From assembly GCA_001414345.1 (NCBI GenBank), contig LLCB01000023.1:62001-126000 (forward strand): DNA of 64,000 nt, read 5' to 3'. The translations under genes and the position numbers were made by a program. The notes under the pieces were generated by a model. It searched no databases and was not told the DNA's origin. It saw nothing but the letters and a program-made list of their open reading frames with translations. This DNA comes from Hymenoscyphus infarciens (Eukaryota; Ascomycota; Leotiomycetes; Helotiales; Helotiaceae). Positions 24,816-36,771 of the stretch are shown one piece after another; the stretch's first letter is position 1, and each line of letters begins with the position of its first letter.

Positions 24816-25538
24816 TTATAAAATCTCCCACACCTTCAGATTTCGATACCTCGCAACCAAAGGATTCATTTGTCGAAATCCAATACGGCCTCCTCCAACC
24901 ACTGGCCCCGTAGCAGAAGAATTACTCTTCTGATCACTCCATTCAAAAAGCTTCAGCTCGTTGACTGAGAAGGTCACATCGGCTCCATCCTTCACCAGCT
25001 CAATGCGATAAAAATCCCCTCTCGAATCGACGACCGAGGGTAAGGGATCCGCACCCTGAGCCACCAGGTGAAACCCGGGACTCTTCCTCAAATTGGCCGT
25101 GTGAAAGGCCCTCTCATCCTCCCATCTTCGGCGGAAATAGGAGACGTGTAAAGTCCGGATGTCGGAGGAGTGGTATTGGGGGTATGAACCGTTACGGACT
25201 GCGAGAGAAGGGTCGAAGATGCTACTACCGTTTAATGAGGAGGCGCCGAAGAAGAGGATTGCGAGGCCGGGTTCGCTGACTGGTGAGAATTCCCACGAGA
25301 CACGGATTCGGTCGGGGAAGACTTGATCGCACCAGAATACGAAGTCGCTTGTTCCGAAGAGCTCGAGGGATGAAGAGTTGGAGGACGTGTTGTTGAAGGT
25401 TGCTTGGACGGGACCTTCGGCTGTCCAGTTTGCCACGGCGTCGGCATTGTCGAGGGGATTGCTGTAGATGAGTTTTTCGGTCGCCATTGTGGTGGTTATG
25501 AGGAGGGAGAGTGGGAGAAGGGGGAGTGAGAATCTCAT
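24816..25538 (-). CDS. Secreted DUF1961-family protein
   Basis: A single-exon gene of 240 residues. The first ATG (25538) opens a clear signal peptide, MRFSLPLLPLSLLITTTMA; upstream in-frame codons are not ATG. The mature part follows the DUF1961 pattern: LIYSNPLDNADAVANWTAEG near the N terminus, then DFVFWC, DRIRVSWEFSP, ILFFGA, IRTLHVSYFRR, and near the end FYRIELVKDG and GGRIGFRQM with RYRNLKVWEI. The family has a concanavalin-like beta-sandwich fold and is presumed to act on or bind polysaccharide, but its activity is not established. Several N-glycosylation sequons are present (NNTS, NSSS, NGSS). Length is normal. Regulation cannot be read from the sequence. Confidence 0.9.
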   Translation of the reverse strand: MRFSLPLLPLSLLITTTMATEKLIYSNPLDNADAVANWTAEGPVQATFNNTSSNSSSLELFGTSDFVFWCDQVFPDRIRVSWEFSPVSEPGLAILFFGASSLNGSSIFDPSLAVRNGSYPQYHSSDIRTLHVSYFRRRWEDERAFHTANLRKSPGFHLVAQGADPLPSVVDSRGDFYRIELVKDGADVTFSVNELKLFEWSDQKSNSSATGPVVGGGRIGFRQMNPLVARYRNLKVWEIL

Positions 25539-26710
25539 CTTGAGGGATGGAGTTGAATGAGAGGGTTTGGCTTGGTGGACCACCAATTACTTACTTGCTA
25601 GCCACCCCCCACCTTGGTATTTGTACTCACCGTTGAAATATTTAAGATGAACATTTCGTCATTTGCGACGAACCGACTTACTTAATATATATCGTTCGGA
25701 AAGGCGGAATTTTATGTCTTTTTTATGAGCCAAGAGTGGGAGCTTCCCACCAATGATATATGTTTGCGATTTCTGGTTCTTGGGTTTCTTGGGGTTGCAT
25801 GGCGTGCTTACTTTTGCAAATAACCCTGTCATCGCAAAGTTAATTCTCCTTTTGGATGCTTCTCTTTTCGGGATGCGGTTGTGAAGTTTCCACCAATGTG
25901 GGTGGATGATGGGGGGTTTAAGATTTAAGTATGCAAAGTAATGTTCGAGGTGGAAAGCCTGTCAGGTGTTAAGGTCACGTTTCTTCATAATCTTTATATG
26001 GTTTTCTGTACGAGGGGCTCGTCTGTTATCGTTGATGTAGATTTCCTTATCGATTGTACAAGCTCATCGTCCGCGTTTGATTCCATGGGTCTCTCGGTTC
26101 TCACGGTTCCTTGTAACGGCAGAGGAATGATATCTCGCTTTTTGTGTAGTTCCAATTTCCAATGAGGTAGAGAAATATATTTCGGAATCACGCAGTCGAT
26201 TAATCATTTTCTGAGGATGGGCGGTTTAGGACACCGGTGGTTTAGGAGTATCCCGAAACAGATCATGAAGCTGTGATTCTGGAAACGAGGGCTGTCATGT
26301 GATGAGAGACATTTTCTCGTTTTAAAAAGAGATGGTGTATCTTTATAGGAGTGAGGTAGCACATGTATTTGAACCATTTCAAGTGATATCTTTCTACTGC
26401 TTCTTTCCCAACTGCTCTTTCCTCGTGAGCGAGAATAGATTCGCGATTCAGCATCACTCTTATGAAAAGGAGAAGTCTCGGGAAAAATTCACTACAAGTA
26501 GTCAATAGAATTCAGTCATGCTCCATAAATGAATCTTATCATTCCCCTAAAAGATTATGTATATATGTATTTCAAGAAGTTCAAACCCCTCTACTACCCA
26601 TCTCCCTCCCCGTCTCCCTTTTCCCATCCCTCCTCACAATCCATCCGTCTTATCACCAGCTATCTCATCATCAAGCCCTCTTCTCACACTCTCAATCTCC
26701 CATCAAAAAC
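25539..26710. other. Intergenic region, no gene seen
   Basis: Promoter of the DUF1961 gene and the 3' flank of the next minus-strand gene lie far apart here. Only short open frames without motifs are present. Confidence 0.55.
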
Positions 26711-28037
26711 CTAAACCAACCTAACAGCAGCAGTAGGAGGAAATCCCGGTGGCCCAGTCCCATTAGGACCTCCCGGCCCCCAAGGACCACCTGGACCACC
26801 AGTATTATTATTCGCCACCCCCCCACCAGAAGTCAACGTAGCAGCCGCGCTCATAGTCCCATTTCGAGCAGGATCAATACCAAAAGCGATCCATGCGAAA
26901 ACACCATCATTAACATCCTCACTCAAAAGGGAGTAATGAGCAATAGGATCATGACCGGTCGCAGCTTCCTGGAAGAATATTCCATCTTGCGCGTTGGTGG
27001 TAACAGGCTGCTTGTTGGCTGCGTAGATGGGGTTTGGTGCGACAAGAGCGGTGAGGGAGGCATCGAAGAAGATTTGGCCGACGTGGGAGATGGTTGTTCC
27101 TGCGAATGTGCTGTTTGGGAGGACACTATTTCATACAGTTAGGTTTGGTTGGGGGAGAGGGAAGGAAAAGGGAATACATACGATCCATTCGAATGAGTAG
27201 CAACATGGATATGCTCAGTACGTCCAGTATAATGACCTGGGTAATAGGCAGTGAATTGCGTCACTCCCTCACTGTTGGTAGGTTGGATTCCACGTTGGAA
27301 GGTAGCGTTGATGTTTTCCGCACCGCCGTTGTTTCCATTGGCGATGACACCTGAATAAATACCAGTGGCATTTGCTTGCCAGAACTCGACTATTTTCTTG
27401 TTAGCCACTTTCGCTTCCCCATATTCTGCATACGCATCTTTCACATACCATAAATGTCAGGTACAGGCTCGCAAGTGGAGGTATCAAGAACCAAGATATC
27501 GAGGACGAGATCAACACCCTTTTGAACAGGTGCCTCACGAACATCCTCTCTCACATATTCCCCAGAAACATAGTATGGTCCCTCAGTGGTCTCTGGGACG
27601 AGAATACAAGATTGGTTTCCAGCGAAGAGGACATCCAATGGTGTATCTGGGCTGTAATCGATGGGAGAAAGATGGCTGGTGTTGAGAACTTGGTTGCCGT
27701 CTCGTTTTTCGATGGTACCCAAGTCGCGAGCAGTGATGAAGTGAGGTGCTGTGTGCCTTAGTATTTTGGTCGAACTGAGGTTTGAATATAATGGCTTACC
27801 AGTGGAAAGACCTCTCTTCTCTCTTTCTCTTCTCAAAACTTCAGATCGTCTTTTGACGGTTCGCTCTAGGATGCCTCGCTTTTTGAGGATTTCGGCACAG
27901 TGACTGATATCTCTCTTCATTCCAGCGAGTCCCCCCGCACGCTCTCGGACTTCTTGCTTAACGTCATGACCTGGGTGTGCTTGCACAGTGACCGCGCCGA
28001 TCAAGGCAGCAGCAGAAGAAAGAGTGGAAAGCTTCAT
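26711..28037 (-). CDS. Secreted intradiol ring-cleavage dioxygenase-like protein
   Basis: The family cleaves catecholic rings between the hydroxyls using non-haem Fe(III) held by two Tyr and two His. Exons are 28037-27800, 27748-27449, 27389-27182 and 27125-26711. Phases agree and give 386 residues. The N terminus is a signal peptide (MKLSTLSSAAALIGAVTVQA) ending before HPGHDVKQ. A basic propeptide-like segment follows (about 35-75). Seen ligands are the tyrosine region TEGPYYVSGEYVRED, the second Tyr/His block QFTAYYPGHYTGRTEHIHV, and the scaffold CEPVPDIYVEFWQANATGIYSG. The C terminus is Gly/Pro/Asn-rich (GGPGGPWGPGGPNGTGPPG). Extracellular members are common in wood- and plant-associated fungi and are thought to act on lignin or plant phenolics. 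The start at 28037 begins the signal peptide; longer in-frame extensions lack one. Confidence 0.93.
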
Positions 28038-30966
28038 ATTGTCTGGACTGATGGTGGTAATGAGAGTTCTTGCTTCACTGATGAAGTTGGGTGGAGGTGA
28101 GAGGTGGAACATGTCGATTATATATATCTCAACAAATAAATACCACTCGGCAAAAGTCACTATTCGGTCCACTATATCGTCCATAAACTTACCGAAGAGG
28201 CTATGGGACTCTGGAATGTAAAGAAAAGGGGTCCTCTGGTTGGCCACCTTTCCATCGAGTATCCATCGCCGTCGAGATTAAAGAAACATAGTACAACATT
28301 TAAAGACGCGCGTCTCCTCACATGAAAGGCTTTATAGAAGACCATGTCTGATACTATTCAGATCCTGTAGGTATTCCAAAATCACCCCATTAGCCAATGA
28401 TTGTACAAGTAAAGGTCAACTGCCCACGTCAAACATCCCCCCGCATGCAGGAGACCACAGGATCACCATCTTCCCGCCAAGAGTGCTGGTTTGGCGCGTT
28501 CCCTGTACCTTCCTACAACGGTTCCCACCGTGGAGTATGGTTTTCTGCATTTTCAAGGTGGACGGAGAGATAGCAAATGCGAATTACGAGCAAAAAGGAC
28601 ATTCGAGAACACGCCACGACGGTCAGAGACCAGAGAGGAGGCGGTAAACTCCACTAAACAGAGTAGTAAAAAATCCGAAAACGATCGACACTCCCCCTAG
28701 CTGCCGGGCATTGTGGAGAATGCAGGGAAAGAACTCAACCACCACACATTCTGATAATCAAAAGAGACCCAGGTTTTTGTGATGATGGCTGGTTCTTCTT
28801 GTCACGGCGCTTCGCCATGTCGTAAAACTCAAGGTACATGTCAACAGCGTTTGCTTGGCCTGCTTCCTTCTCCTCAACAGCGCGAAGTAATACCGGTGCT
28901 GCTGAGGTCTCAGGGAAGAGAAGAAGAGCGATTTGATACGCAAGACGCTTGCGCAGCTTGATGAAATGACGAGGTTGAGTACGTAGTTCTTTCCATTTTG
29001 ACTATAACCGGACGTTCTTTCATTCAAAGCTCATCCAAGAAGTATACAAGTTCATATGCATACGTCACGTTTTAGCCAAAACTCAACGACACCAGGATCA
29101 TAGCATTGCCAAGAAGAAAAGAGCTTCTCTCAACTGCGAGTTGAAATTGGCAAGGTACTGAGAATTAGAGATGAGAAGCGCGCTCGGCAGAAGTGCAAAT
29201 GAAATTTTGAGTCGTGGACTTGGAAGGATAGGGAAATCTATGACATGGTTGCCACTTGGCTAATCTAATCGCATCTTGCAAGTCAAAATGTTCAACATAG
29301 AAGAATTACAATGAAGCAAAGACAAAGAGGATACTTTGTGCCGCTGAAAAGCGCACACTCGTACCGAGTACGCATTCGATATCAGAAGGGCCAGCCCTAT
29401 CGCTTTTGAAGTGCTAGTGTCTTGTCAACCATGCTTTGTCAATGGACGGAGTGTGTTCCGCGGCACCAATAACATGCTCTCTTGCTCCCTTGCGCCATCC
29501 ACGAAAAACCAGGATTGAGCGGTTCTAGAAGGAGGAGGTGTATGTTATTCGTCCACCTTGTCGTTACCAAACAAATCAAATATCGGGAGTTGGGATGGGC
29601 GGTAGCAAGAGCTTGTTGTCGTCAGCTCTCGTGTCAGGCTAAAAGCCTTGTTCTCCAGAGAAGTTGTATGACCTGTAACCTGACTCCTTCAACACCCCAA
29701 CGAAGCTCATCTCCCTCAGTTCATGGCGACACAAGACATCGCCTCCTCAGGAAGGTAGCCACGAAGAAAGAGGCTGTGGATGCCATCGAGGGGGCCATAG
29801 TCCAAGCACGCATTTCTCCTTTCTCCAAATGTTCACCCCGCCCCGAAGTCCATTTGATTCTATTCGCGATGAATCGATCGATGATGCGTCTGTGAAGGAG
29901 TCTCGCGGACATTGAGGGAATCGTCTAGGCATTGTTCACAGTTTGGCACACGAACCGGGTTTCGATCGAGTGATTGAGATGGATTGTCGAGTTTGATTCG
30001 AGTAATGATCGAAGCGTGTCGAAGAAGAGGCTGTCGAGGGCTTAGCGCGCCTCGAAGCTTATTCTGGCAGCCCGATTTCGCTCCTTCCGGCCGCTCCCGG
30101 GCCGAAATTTCCGAATTTATGGGTCTTGCTGACATGACAGCATTACGGCGACCGCTAAATGCACCAAAACGCATCCGGGATTCGCCTGAGAAGAAATCAG
30201 GACCTCAACCCTCGCCCCACGCCCAATGAGTTTCCACCACAGATATGTATTAATATTACTCGATAATCTGAGATGAATTGCTGATCTATCTAGACATCGT
30301 ATCTTCTCTCCAATTCAGCATGTGGTGGTACCGAACTCCTTCCGGTCCGGACTGGTTAGGTAATCTCCAAGCGGGTAGCACCGCAGCATCCGGTTAGGCA
30401 AAGTATCAAAACACCAAACTCTTACTCGATAGAAACCATGCCACAGACCGAACATGCAGCTCTAGCTCTAGGCGTCTTCTAAGTGTTTTAGCAGTCACCT
30501 ATGGCTTTCAAAATGCCCCTCTCTGGCTTGTACGGGTGCCCGAATTGGGGCCGCGGCTGGCGATTGGAGTCGAGATAAGGATTTGGATTTGGTGTTGACT
30601 CCATCTCAATCTCACCCATTTTCAGATGCAAGTGCATCGAGATTTGCCCGTGTTGGCCTGATGGCTTGCTGTACCCCACAAAACCCTTGCTAGATGGTTT
30701 GTCTTTCTTCTTTTTCCCCAGATCGGTTTCTTTTCCTCTTCATCTTGGCTTCGTACAAAGAAAATACGCTTGAAGTTTCACCTTTCAAGTCCTGATCAGC
30801 TTCTCCATTTTTGCTATCAATCTCTTATCTACGGCCCCCGAGAAGCACATTCCACCCTCCCATTTGTTGTTTGGAACCTCCTAAAAACCCCTTTACCCCT
30901 CGATTGCTTCTTTCCACCATCTTGGGGGTTTAAAAAAGACCTTTAGGCGATCGAATTCCCGTTATC
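28038..30966. other. Intergenic region with a possible gene remnant
   Basis: Nearly 3 kb between divergent genes. Apart from the remnant at 28735-28980 and GATA-type motifs near the right end, I see only short open frames without motifs. Confidence 0.5.
28735..28980 (-). pseudogene. Possible C-terminal remnant of an unknown gene
   Basis: One minus-strand frame reads HFIKLRKRLAYQIALLL, then FPETSAAPVLLRAVEEKEAG, then MYLEFYDMAKRRDKKNQ, and stops at 28737-28735. The composition (amphipathic helices and a basic tail) looks like real protein, but no ATG or plausible 5' exon is found upstream. It could be the last exon of a decayed gene or chance. Confidence 0.3.
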
Positions 30967-30967
30967 A
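30573..30967 (+). promoter_or_regulatory. GATA-type sites upstream of allantoinase
   Basis: Three HGATAR matches (agataa at 30573-30578, ttatct at 30825-30830, ttatca at 30962-30967 touching the start codon) lie before the allantoinase gene. Such sites bind the AreA/NIT2 nitrogen regulator. Purine catabolism genes are classic targets, so nitrogen control is plausible. The motif is short and chance matches are expected. Confidence 0.3.
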
Positions 30968-32656
30968 TGGCGCTCAACACCCCCTCCGGTCAAATTCCCT
31001 ACCCTACACCCGCCCATACACCACCTCACCATGCCAACCTCCCCCTCACCGTTCTGGTTTCCACTCGAGCCGTAATCTACGACGAGAACAACAATCTAGT
31101 CGTTTCTCCAGCTACCCTCACGATCTCTCCGCAGACCGGGACCATTATATCAATCCTACCTACCATCCTTCCACCCGCCAGCTTCCCTCCGAATACAATC
31201 TACCAAGATCACTCTCCTCATTTGTTACTACCGGGTCTTGTCGACGCCCATGTACATTTGAATGAGCCAGGTCGTACAGAATGGGAGGGTTTCAATACTG
31301 GTACTCGGGCGGCAGCTTCTGGTGGAGTGACAACTGTCATTGATATGCCTCTGAATGCGATCCCTCCTACTACCACCGTCAACGGTTTGAAGGAGAAAAT
31401 CAAGGCAGCCGAAGGCCAGTGCTGGGTTGACGTTGGATTTTATGGTGGAATAATCCCTGGTAATGCAACTGAACTATTACCCCTGATTGAAGCAGGTGTT
31501 CGTGGATTCAAAGGTTTCTTAATTGAGAGTGGTGTAAGTATTTTCTCTCCCACATACTCAACAGCTACTGACACAATCTCTACAGGTCAACGAATTCCCC
31601 GCCGTCTCATCATCCGACGTAGCCCTCGCAATGAAAACCCTCTCCTCCTCCCAAACAACCCTAATGTTCCACGCCGAAATGATCCCCCCAATCACCGCCT
31701 CAGTAGGCGACGACGTCCAAGTCTCCCTTCCTCCCCTCGAACCCTCCGGCCCCCTCGACTCCTACAAAACATTCCTCTCATCTCGTCCACCAGCATTCGA
31801 AACCTATGCCATCGAAGAAATTCTCTCCCTCTCCCATCTCGCACCCCAACTCCAGCTTCACATCGTCCACCTCTCAGCTATAGAAGCAATTCCCATCCTT
31901 CAGCAAGCACGAGCCCGAGGCGTCAAAATAACAGCAGAAACGTGCTTTCATTACCTAGCTCTTGCGAGTGAGGAGGTTGGAGATGGTGATACAAGACATA
32001 AATGCTGTCCCCCCATTAGAAATTCCATTAACCGCGATGGACTGTGGAAAGAACTCTCGGCCTCGAATTCAGTCATCCAAACCATCGTCTCGGATCATAG
32101 TCCCTGCACACCCGAACTCAAACTCCTCCCCCAAAACTTAAGTCACGGTTGCGGATCCTCTGCATCTCTATCTGGGATGATCAAGGGCGTAAATGGCGAG
32201 GAGATAACCCAGGAACAAGCCGACAAAAAGGAAAAAGGGGATTTCTTCGCTTCTTGGGGTGGTATATCCTCCGTCGGTCTCGGTCTCCCAATCCTCTGGA
32301 CCGAAGCTAAGAATCGCTCTGGCTCTTCACCTATCACTATCCTTGATGTTGTGAGACTTTGCGCGCTGAATACTGCTAAGCAAGTTGGCCTCTCACATAA
32401 GAAGGGCGCGCTAAGACCGGGGATGGATGCTGATGTTTGTGTTTTCGATGATGAGGGGACTTTTGTGGTGGGTAGGGAACAAATGCTTTTTAGGAATAAG
32501 GTTTCTCCGTATCAGGGACGGGTGATGAGGGGTGTGGTTAGGGAGACGTGGGTCAGAGGGCAGAAGGTGTTTGAGAGGGAGGGCGCGAATGGGGGGTTTG
32601 TTGGGAAGGGGGGGTTGCCTGTTGGGAGGTTGCTTTTGGAGAAACGTGAGGCTTGA
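30967..32656 (+). CDS. DAL1: Allantoinase
   Basis: This enzyme hydrolyses allantoin to allantoate in purine nitrogen use. Exons are 30967-31533 and 31586-32656, split by a 52-nt intron (gtaagt...ctacag), giving 545 residues. It belongs to the cyclic amidohydrolase family. Metal ligands are visible: the H-x-H of [19 protein letters not shown], the lysine of [13 protein letters not shown] (carboxylated in the family), the histidines of LMFHAE and LHIVHLSA, and the aspartate of VSDHSPC. The segment [19 protein letters not shown] plus DMPLN is diagnostic for allantoinase rather than dihydroorotase. The C terminus has the amidohydrolase signature [17 protein letters not shown]. The protein is slightly longer than usual because of a Pro-rich N terminus. 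Possible GATA sites lie upstream. I see no damage. Confidence 0.97.
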
Positions 32657-33273
32657 AGGGCGAACTGTATGGGTTTGGTATGCATAGATGATTGATGATT
32701 TGATGGGCATTTTGCTAATGGTGGCGGGGTGGTTTTGCATGTGCTTGATTTTTATATCGCACCTTTTATTTGGCGTTTCTTGCTTTTCACGTTGGACTTG
32801 GAAGTTTGATGAGATTCATAGAGTGTTGGAATTTAATTGGCACTTACAATTAATTACGTACATCTGCTTTTTTTCCTCCGCGCCGAACTTTGAATTGTCG
32901 CGGTTTTTTGCAGTCGTGAGTAAGCTTCCTTGCAGCGAGTGAGCTATGAATTAGCTACCTACCAAGCCATCATTTCAACGGGCGCGAGCATGCTCTCCGA
33001 TATCGGGTTACTATCTGCACCCTCTCGCTATCTAACTTGTTTTTTTCTCCTGGAGAGTAAGCTGCAAGTAACGCAGTAAGCAAGTAAGCTGCAGATAAGC
33101 CGCCAAATATGATTTCCGCCACTCACGTGCCGTCAACCTGCTACCTAGGTAACTAAATTTATGTTCTGCCAACATGATTACCCCGCGCGGGCTTCTGACG
33201 TAAATTCCCAACCTGTTCCCTAATAATCTCAAACTTATTCTTGATGAATATTCAGTGGTAATGAGATGGGAAA
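32657..33273. other. Intergenic region, no gene seen
   Basis: A 617-bp spacer between tandem plus-strand genes with nothing recognisable. Confidence 0.6.
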
Positions 33274-34349
33274 ATGATGGGAGATAGTTGGACAAATGGA
33301 GGTGGGAATTTGGGAAATGGAGGTGGTGCTTATGCGGGGGAGGGGCTTGAGAGGGAGATGGGGGAATGGAGAGGGGGAGAACATTATTATGATGGTATGT
33401 CCGTCTGCCTTTGTCAATATTTTGACATGACCTTGTATTTCTCCGTCGTGTATTGGTCTTTCCTCAATCCCCCTTTTTCACATTTCATGACTCTAGTCTT
33501 GTGTCTATCGTCTTACGATTAGAAAAACCGAAATCTTAGATCATGAGTCTTTTAATGGGAGCTGATGACATCTAGGTTCCCACGATACATTCTGTTTCGT
33601 CTGCGGATCACCGGAGCATTTGATTGGGTGTGAGACTTGTGATGATTGTTATCATGTTGGGTGTATGGAGCCTAGTATTGATGGGGTTCCGAAGTTTTGG
33701 TTTTGTCCTCGTGTGAGTGGAATGGAATGGAGAATGGCGGAAGGAAAATAGGACTGATTGTTGGATAGCTTGCTGCTAGGGATTGGGATAAACCCCCCGC
33801 CTGACAAACGTCCTTGTGGGAAGGAGAAAACCGGTGAGGGTGTGGAAACAAGGGGAAGAATGCCCATAAAGGAAATGACTGGGGAAATACCAAGCCAGCA
33901 AGAGCCCTCATGAGGTTTTCATGAAGCGAACACTACAACACAAAAAATCCCTATGAACCCATCCCCAATCGCCCCAGCAACCAACTGACCCCTCAACTCA
34001 AACAACGTAAACAACAACACCCCACCTCACAACCCCTCTTCTCGTCCCGATCCCGCTCCCACCATGATCCCATCAGAAACGCAAAACCGACCCACCCCAC
34101 AAAAAGCGAAAATCAAGATACTCCCCCTTCATATCTCAGACTAACGAGGAATTGAGAGAGAAGATCAAGGATTTGGAACAAGAGGTTATAGTTAGAGATG
34201 GGAGGTTGGCTTTGCTTGAAAGGGAGCTGGGGAAAAGAAGGGTGATTTCCATTATTGTGTCTCACCGTGGCAGAAATTTCGAGGGTCCATGCTGAAAATG
34301 TCGCGAACTTGAGTCTCAATTGTCTCGGAAATTGGAAGCCGGGGTTTGA
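33274..34349 (+). pseudogene. PHD-finger protein with coiled-coil tail, probably decayed
   Basis: Exon 1 (33274-33394) encodes a Gly-rich start and joins by a GTATGT intron to exon 2 (33576-33712), a PHD finger: C-x2-C, then CETCDDC, H-x2-C and W-x-C-P-R. The last zinc ligand should open the next exon, but after the donor at 33713 no acceptor supplies a Cys in frame. A phrase typical of the missing segment (RDWDKPPA) is there at about 33776 but ends at once in TGA. A coiled coil follows at 34140 (NEELREKIKDLEQEVIVRDG) and its frame continues past an in-frame TGA (34293-34295) to KCRELESQLSRKLEAGV and a final TGA at 34347. Fungal PHD proteins with this layout bind histone tails. Either several introns are unusual or the gene is dying; I favour decay. 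Confidence 0.55.
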
Positions 34350-34420
34350 GTAAGAAGTGAATGAATGAGTAGAGAAATTAATGAAATTTGTCGTTGTTAA
34401 ACTTCACCACACATCTAAGA

Positions 34421-35540
34421 TTACGAGCAACAAACCCACAAATCTAGTACCAAATAATATGACGACCAAAATCCCAACCACCCAATCAACTGAAACCTAA
34501 GAAAACCCTCAGCCTCGGGAGCAACCTTCATCAAAACGCCCACCACCTCATCCTTGATCCTCCCCCCTACCTCCTTCCAGTCGTCACTTATTACCAGATC
34601 TCCCATTTTAGTGATCTTCTGATGGTCTAAAAACTTCCCATGACTTTCCACCCCCTTTGTCGCAGTGTCAACAACACATTTCCCTCCGTCTGCACAACTC
34701 CATCCAACAACCTTTTACACTACTCTCAAGCGGAGGGGCATGTCTGCTTCTCTGTATAAGAGTTGGGATTTACGGAACCCGGGCGTGACGTTGTTGACAG
34801 TGACCTTGTTCATATCAACTTTGGTGGTGGAAAGGGAAACGATACAATAAGTCAGTAAAAGTTTTGAAACAGCATACCGTTCCGTCGAAGCAAGTTTCTG
34901 CGACGCCTCCCACTTTCCTTTCCTGTTAAGAGTGTAAAGGAATGTTTCGGGTGTGGAGTGACGTTCAGGAAAGAGGGAATCCAAGGTGTGGTCTCCTCCC
35001 ATCTTCTTTCACACCGTAAAATTCTTCGTTGGTTTCCAAAAATTGTGGTAAAAATAAAGTCCCAGCAGGTCAGTACCGAGAACTTTAACTTGTAATCTCC
35101 TCCCATCCTTCGGGACTGACATTCCACTCCTGAGAAGCGAGACCAGCGTTCAAAACCACGACATCTAAACGGGGTAACTCCACATTGACTCTCTTAGTGA
35201 AAGCTTGAATACCGCCCAACGAAGACAAATTTAATTCCCAAACTTGCATTCTGTATTTGGGATCGGGCGCGCAATGTTTCTTTTGCTGTTTGGCTTTTGG
35301 AGAGGGTTCAGACGCTAAGAATAAGATGAGCTGCACCGTGGGAGAAGAAATGGGAGGCTATTTTCAGACCGATTCTGGATATGTCAGTCAGTGCTTCTTT
35401 TTACCATGTTAGGATTAATATTTTGAATCTTAGAAGAAGAGAGAGTGATTATTTGTATTTGAACCGTCAGGCCACTGAAAGAGTCCAGTGGTGGCAATGT
35501 AAGTTGGATGAAAGGTTGGGTTAGAGTGGGTAGGAAAGGC
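34421..35540 (-). pseudogene. Short-chain dehydrogenase/reductase pseudogene
   Basis: Pieces of one SDR enzyme lie in order on the minus strand but in different frames. First comes the start (NPTFHPTYIATTGLF near 35510), then the degenerate cofactor loop (IGLKIASHFFSHGAAHLILS near 35350), QVWELNLSSLGGIQAFTKRV, DVVVLNAGLASQEWNV, then FYGVKEDGRRPHLGF, a YAVSK active-site-like segment (ERYAVSKLLLTY), and a C-terminal DDWKEVGGRIKDEVVGVLM. At 35310-35308 TGA stands where CGA (Arg) fits, as C-to-T mutation would produce; more stops and frame changes follow. The glycine motif is also altered (TDISRIG for TG.SSGIG). The gene faces the decayed PHD gene tail to tail. Confidence 0.75.
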
Positions 35541-36771
35541 ATTGTGGTTTTGTGTCGGGTTTCAGTTTGGAATTGATAGTTGAAAAGCTTTGGTAGCTCT
35601 GTAAATGAAAAGACAAATTTTGTTTGGAGTCTGAATGAAGAACTTTAAGAGTAAGTGATTGATGAATAGCGAAAACACGAGATACCACTCTATACGACTT
35701 CAAAATTCTTTGATCACAAAACAGTATCGTCTCAATTTTGTCAAAATCTCATAACGGAAGAACCATCCCGCCGCTTCATCGTCATACCTACCTTCAGAAA
35801 AGGAAAACGAAGAAAATCATAACATGACTCCTCTCGATATATACTTCCACAGCTTGATGAAGCATATCGGGTTATTCTTAGACCAGGAATATCATTCCAG
35901 ACGCTCTTTTCGAAAAGTGCGATGTGATTAAAAGCGAAGATACAGTTCTTAATCCCGTGATGAACTGGGGTGTCATTTCAGGTGGAGACGGGTTTAGCCG
36001 CGGTGATAAGGAGTTTAAACACGGACAGCTGTGAGACTTCTACATGCATGAGAGGAAAGTCACTTTGTCGTCAAAGTAGTACGGAAGAGTAAAGTTTTGG
36101 GGTTGATAGAACCGGCAATGTTTCAGATATTTGGAGGGAAGGCCACCGACATCCTCTCTTCTGCATTTCCTCTTCAAAGAGAGTAATCAAGGCGATACAT
36201 TGTACTTAATGAGAGGCTCCCAGAGTTTTACGCGTTGCTCATTTTGTTTCTCAATCGTGTCGTGCGGGCTGAGGATTGAGGAGAGGGATTGATTATCTTG
36301 CTTCGCTATCTGTTTTTGCCATTTGCTTCATATTTACTCCCATGTCCTGTGTTCATGAAATCAAATGCCCAACGCCAAATAATGCAAATTCCCAACTAAA
36401 GGCTGTCTGCACAGCATCAACGGGTAACCTCCGATACCCAAATCCATGTTGTCTAGAATATCAAATGGCTGCCCGTCCGCTATTCTGCCCGTTTCCTTTA
36501 GACAAAATGGAGTCCCATCTCAGCTCAGCGATCATGGCACTTGTTTCTCCAAATGGAATGGACTTTTATTCAACTCATAGACTCTTTTCGGTATCTTGGC
36601 CACACCTTCTGCCTCGCGATGTACTTTGTGAAACGAAATCGTCGAATGGGTATGGTTAATACTAAAAATCTGTTAGTCTATACTTGTTATTCATAGGAAT
36701 CTTCCACATACCTCTCGACCAGCTCGTGTCATTCTTAGTGTTTTAGGGAGTACATCCTCCTCGAAAACGTT
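35541..36771. other. Intergenic region, no gene supported
   Basis: A plus-strand open frame at 36276-36659 starts with TTG, has no motif and is not supported. Nothing else is visible. Confidence 0.5.

Noticed and set aside
29482..30229. Overlapping open frames on both strands near 29.5-30.2 kb
   Set aside because: Several frames are open because of GC content; none has a motif or intron support.
36276..36659. Plus-strand open frame with a hydrophobic start resembling a signal peptide
   Set aside because: It begins with TTG, the cysteine pattern matches no family I know, and no splice signals support it.
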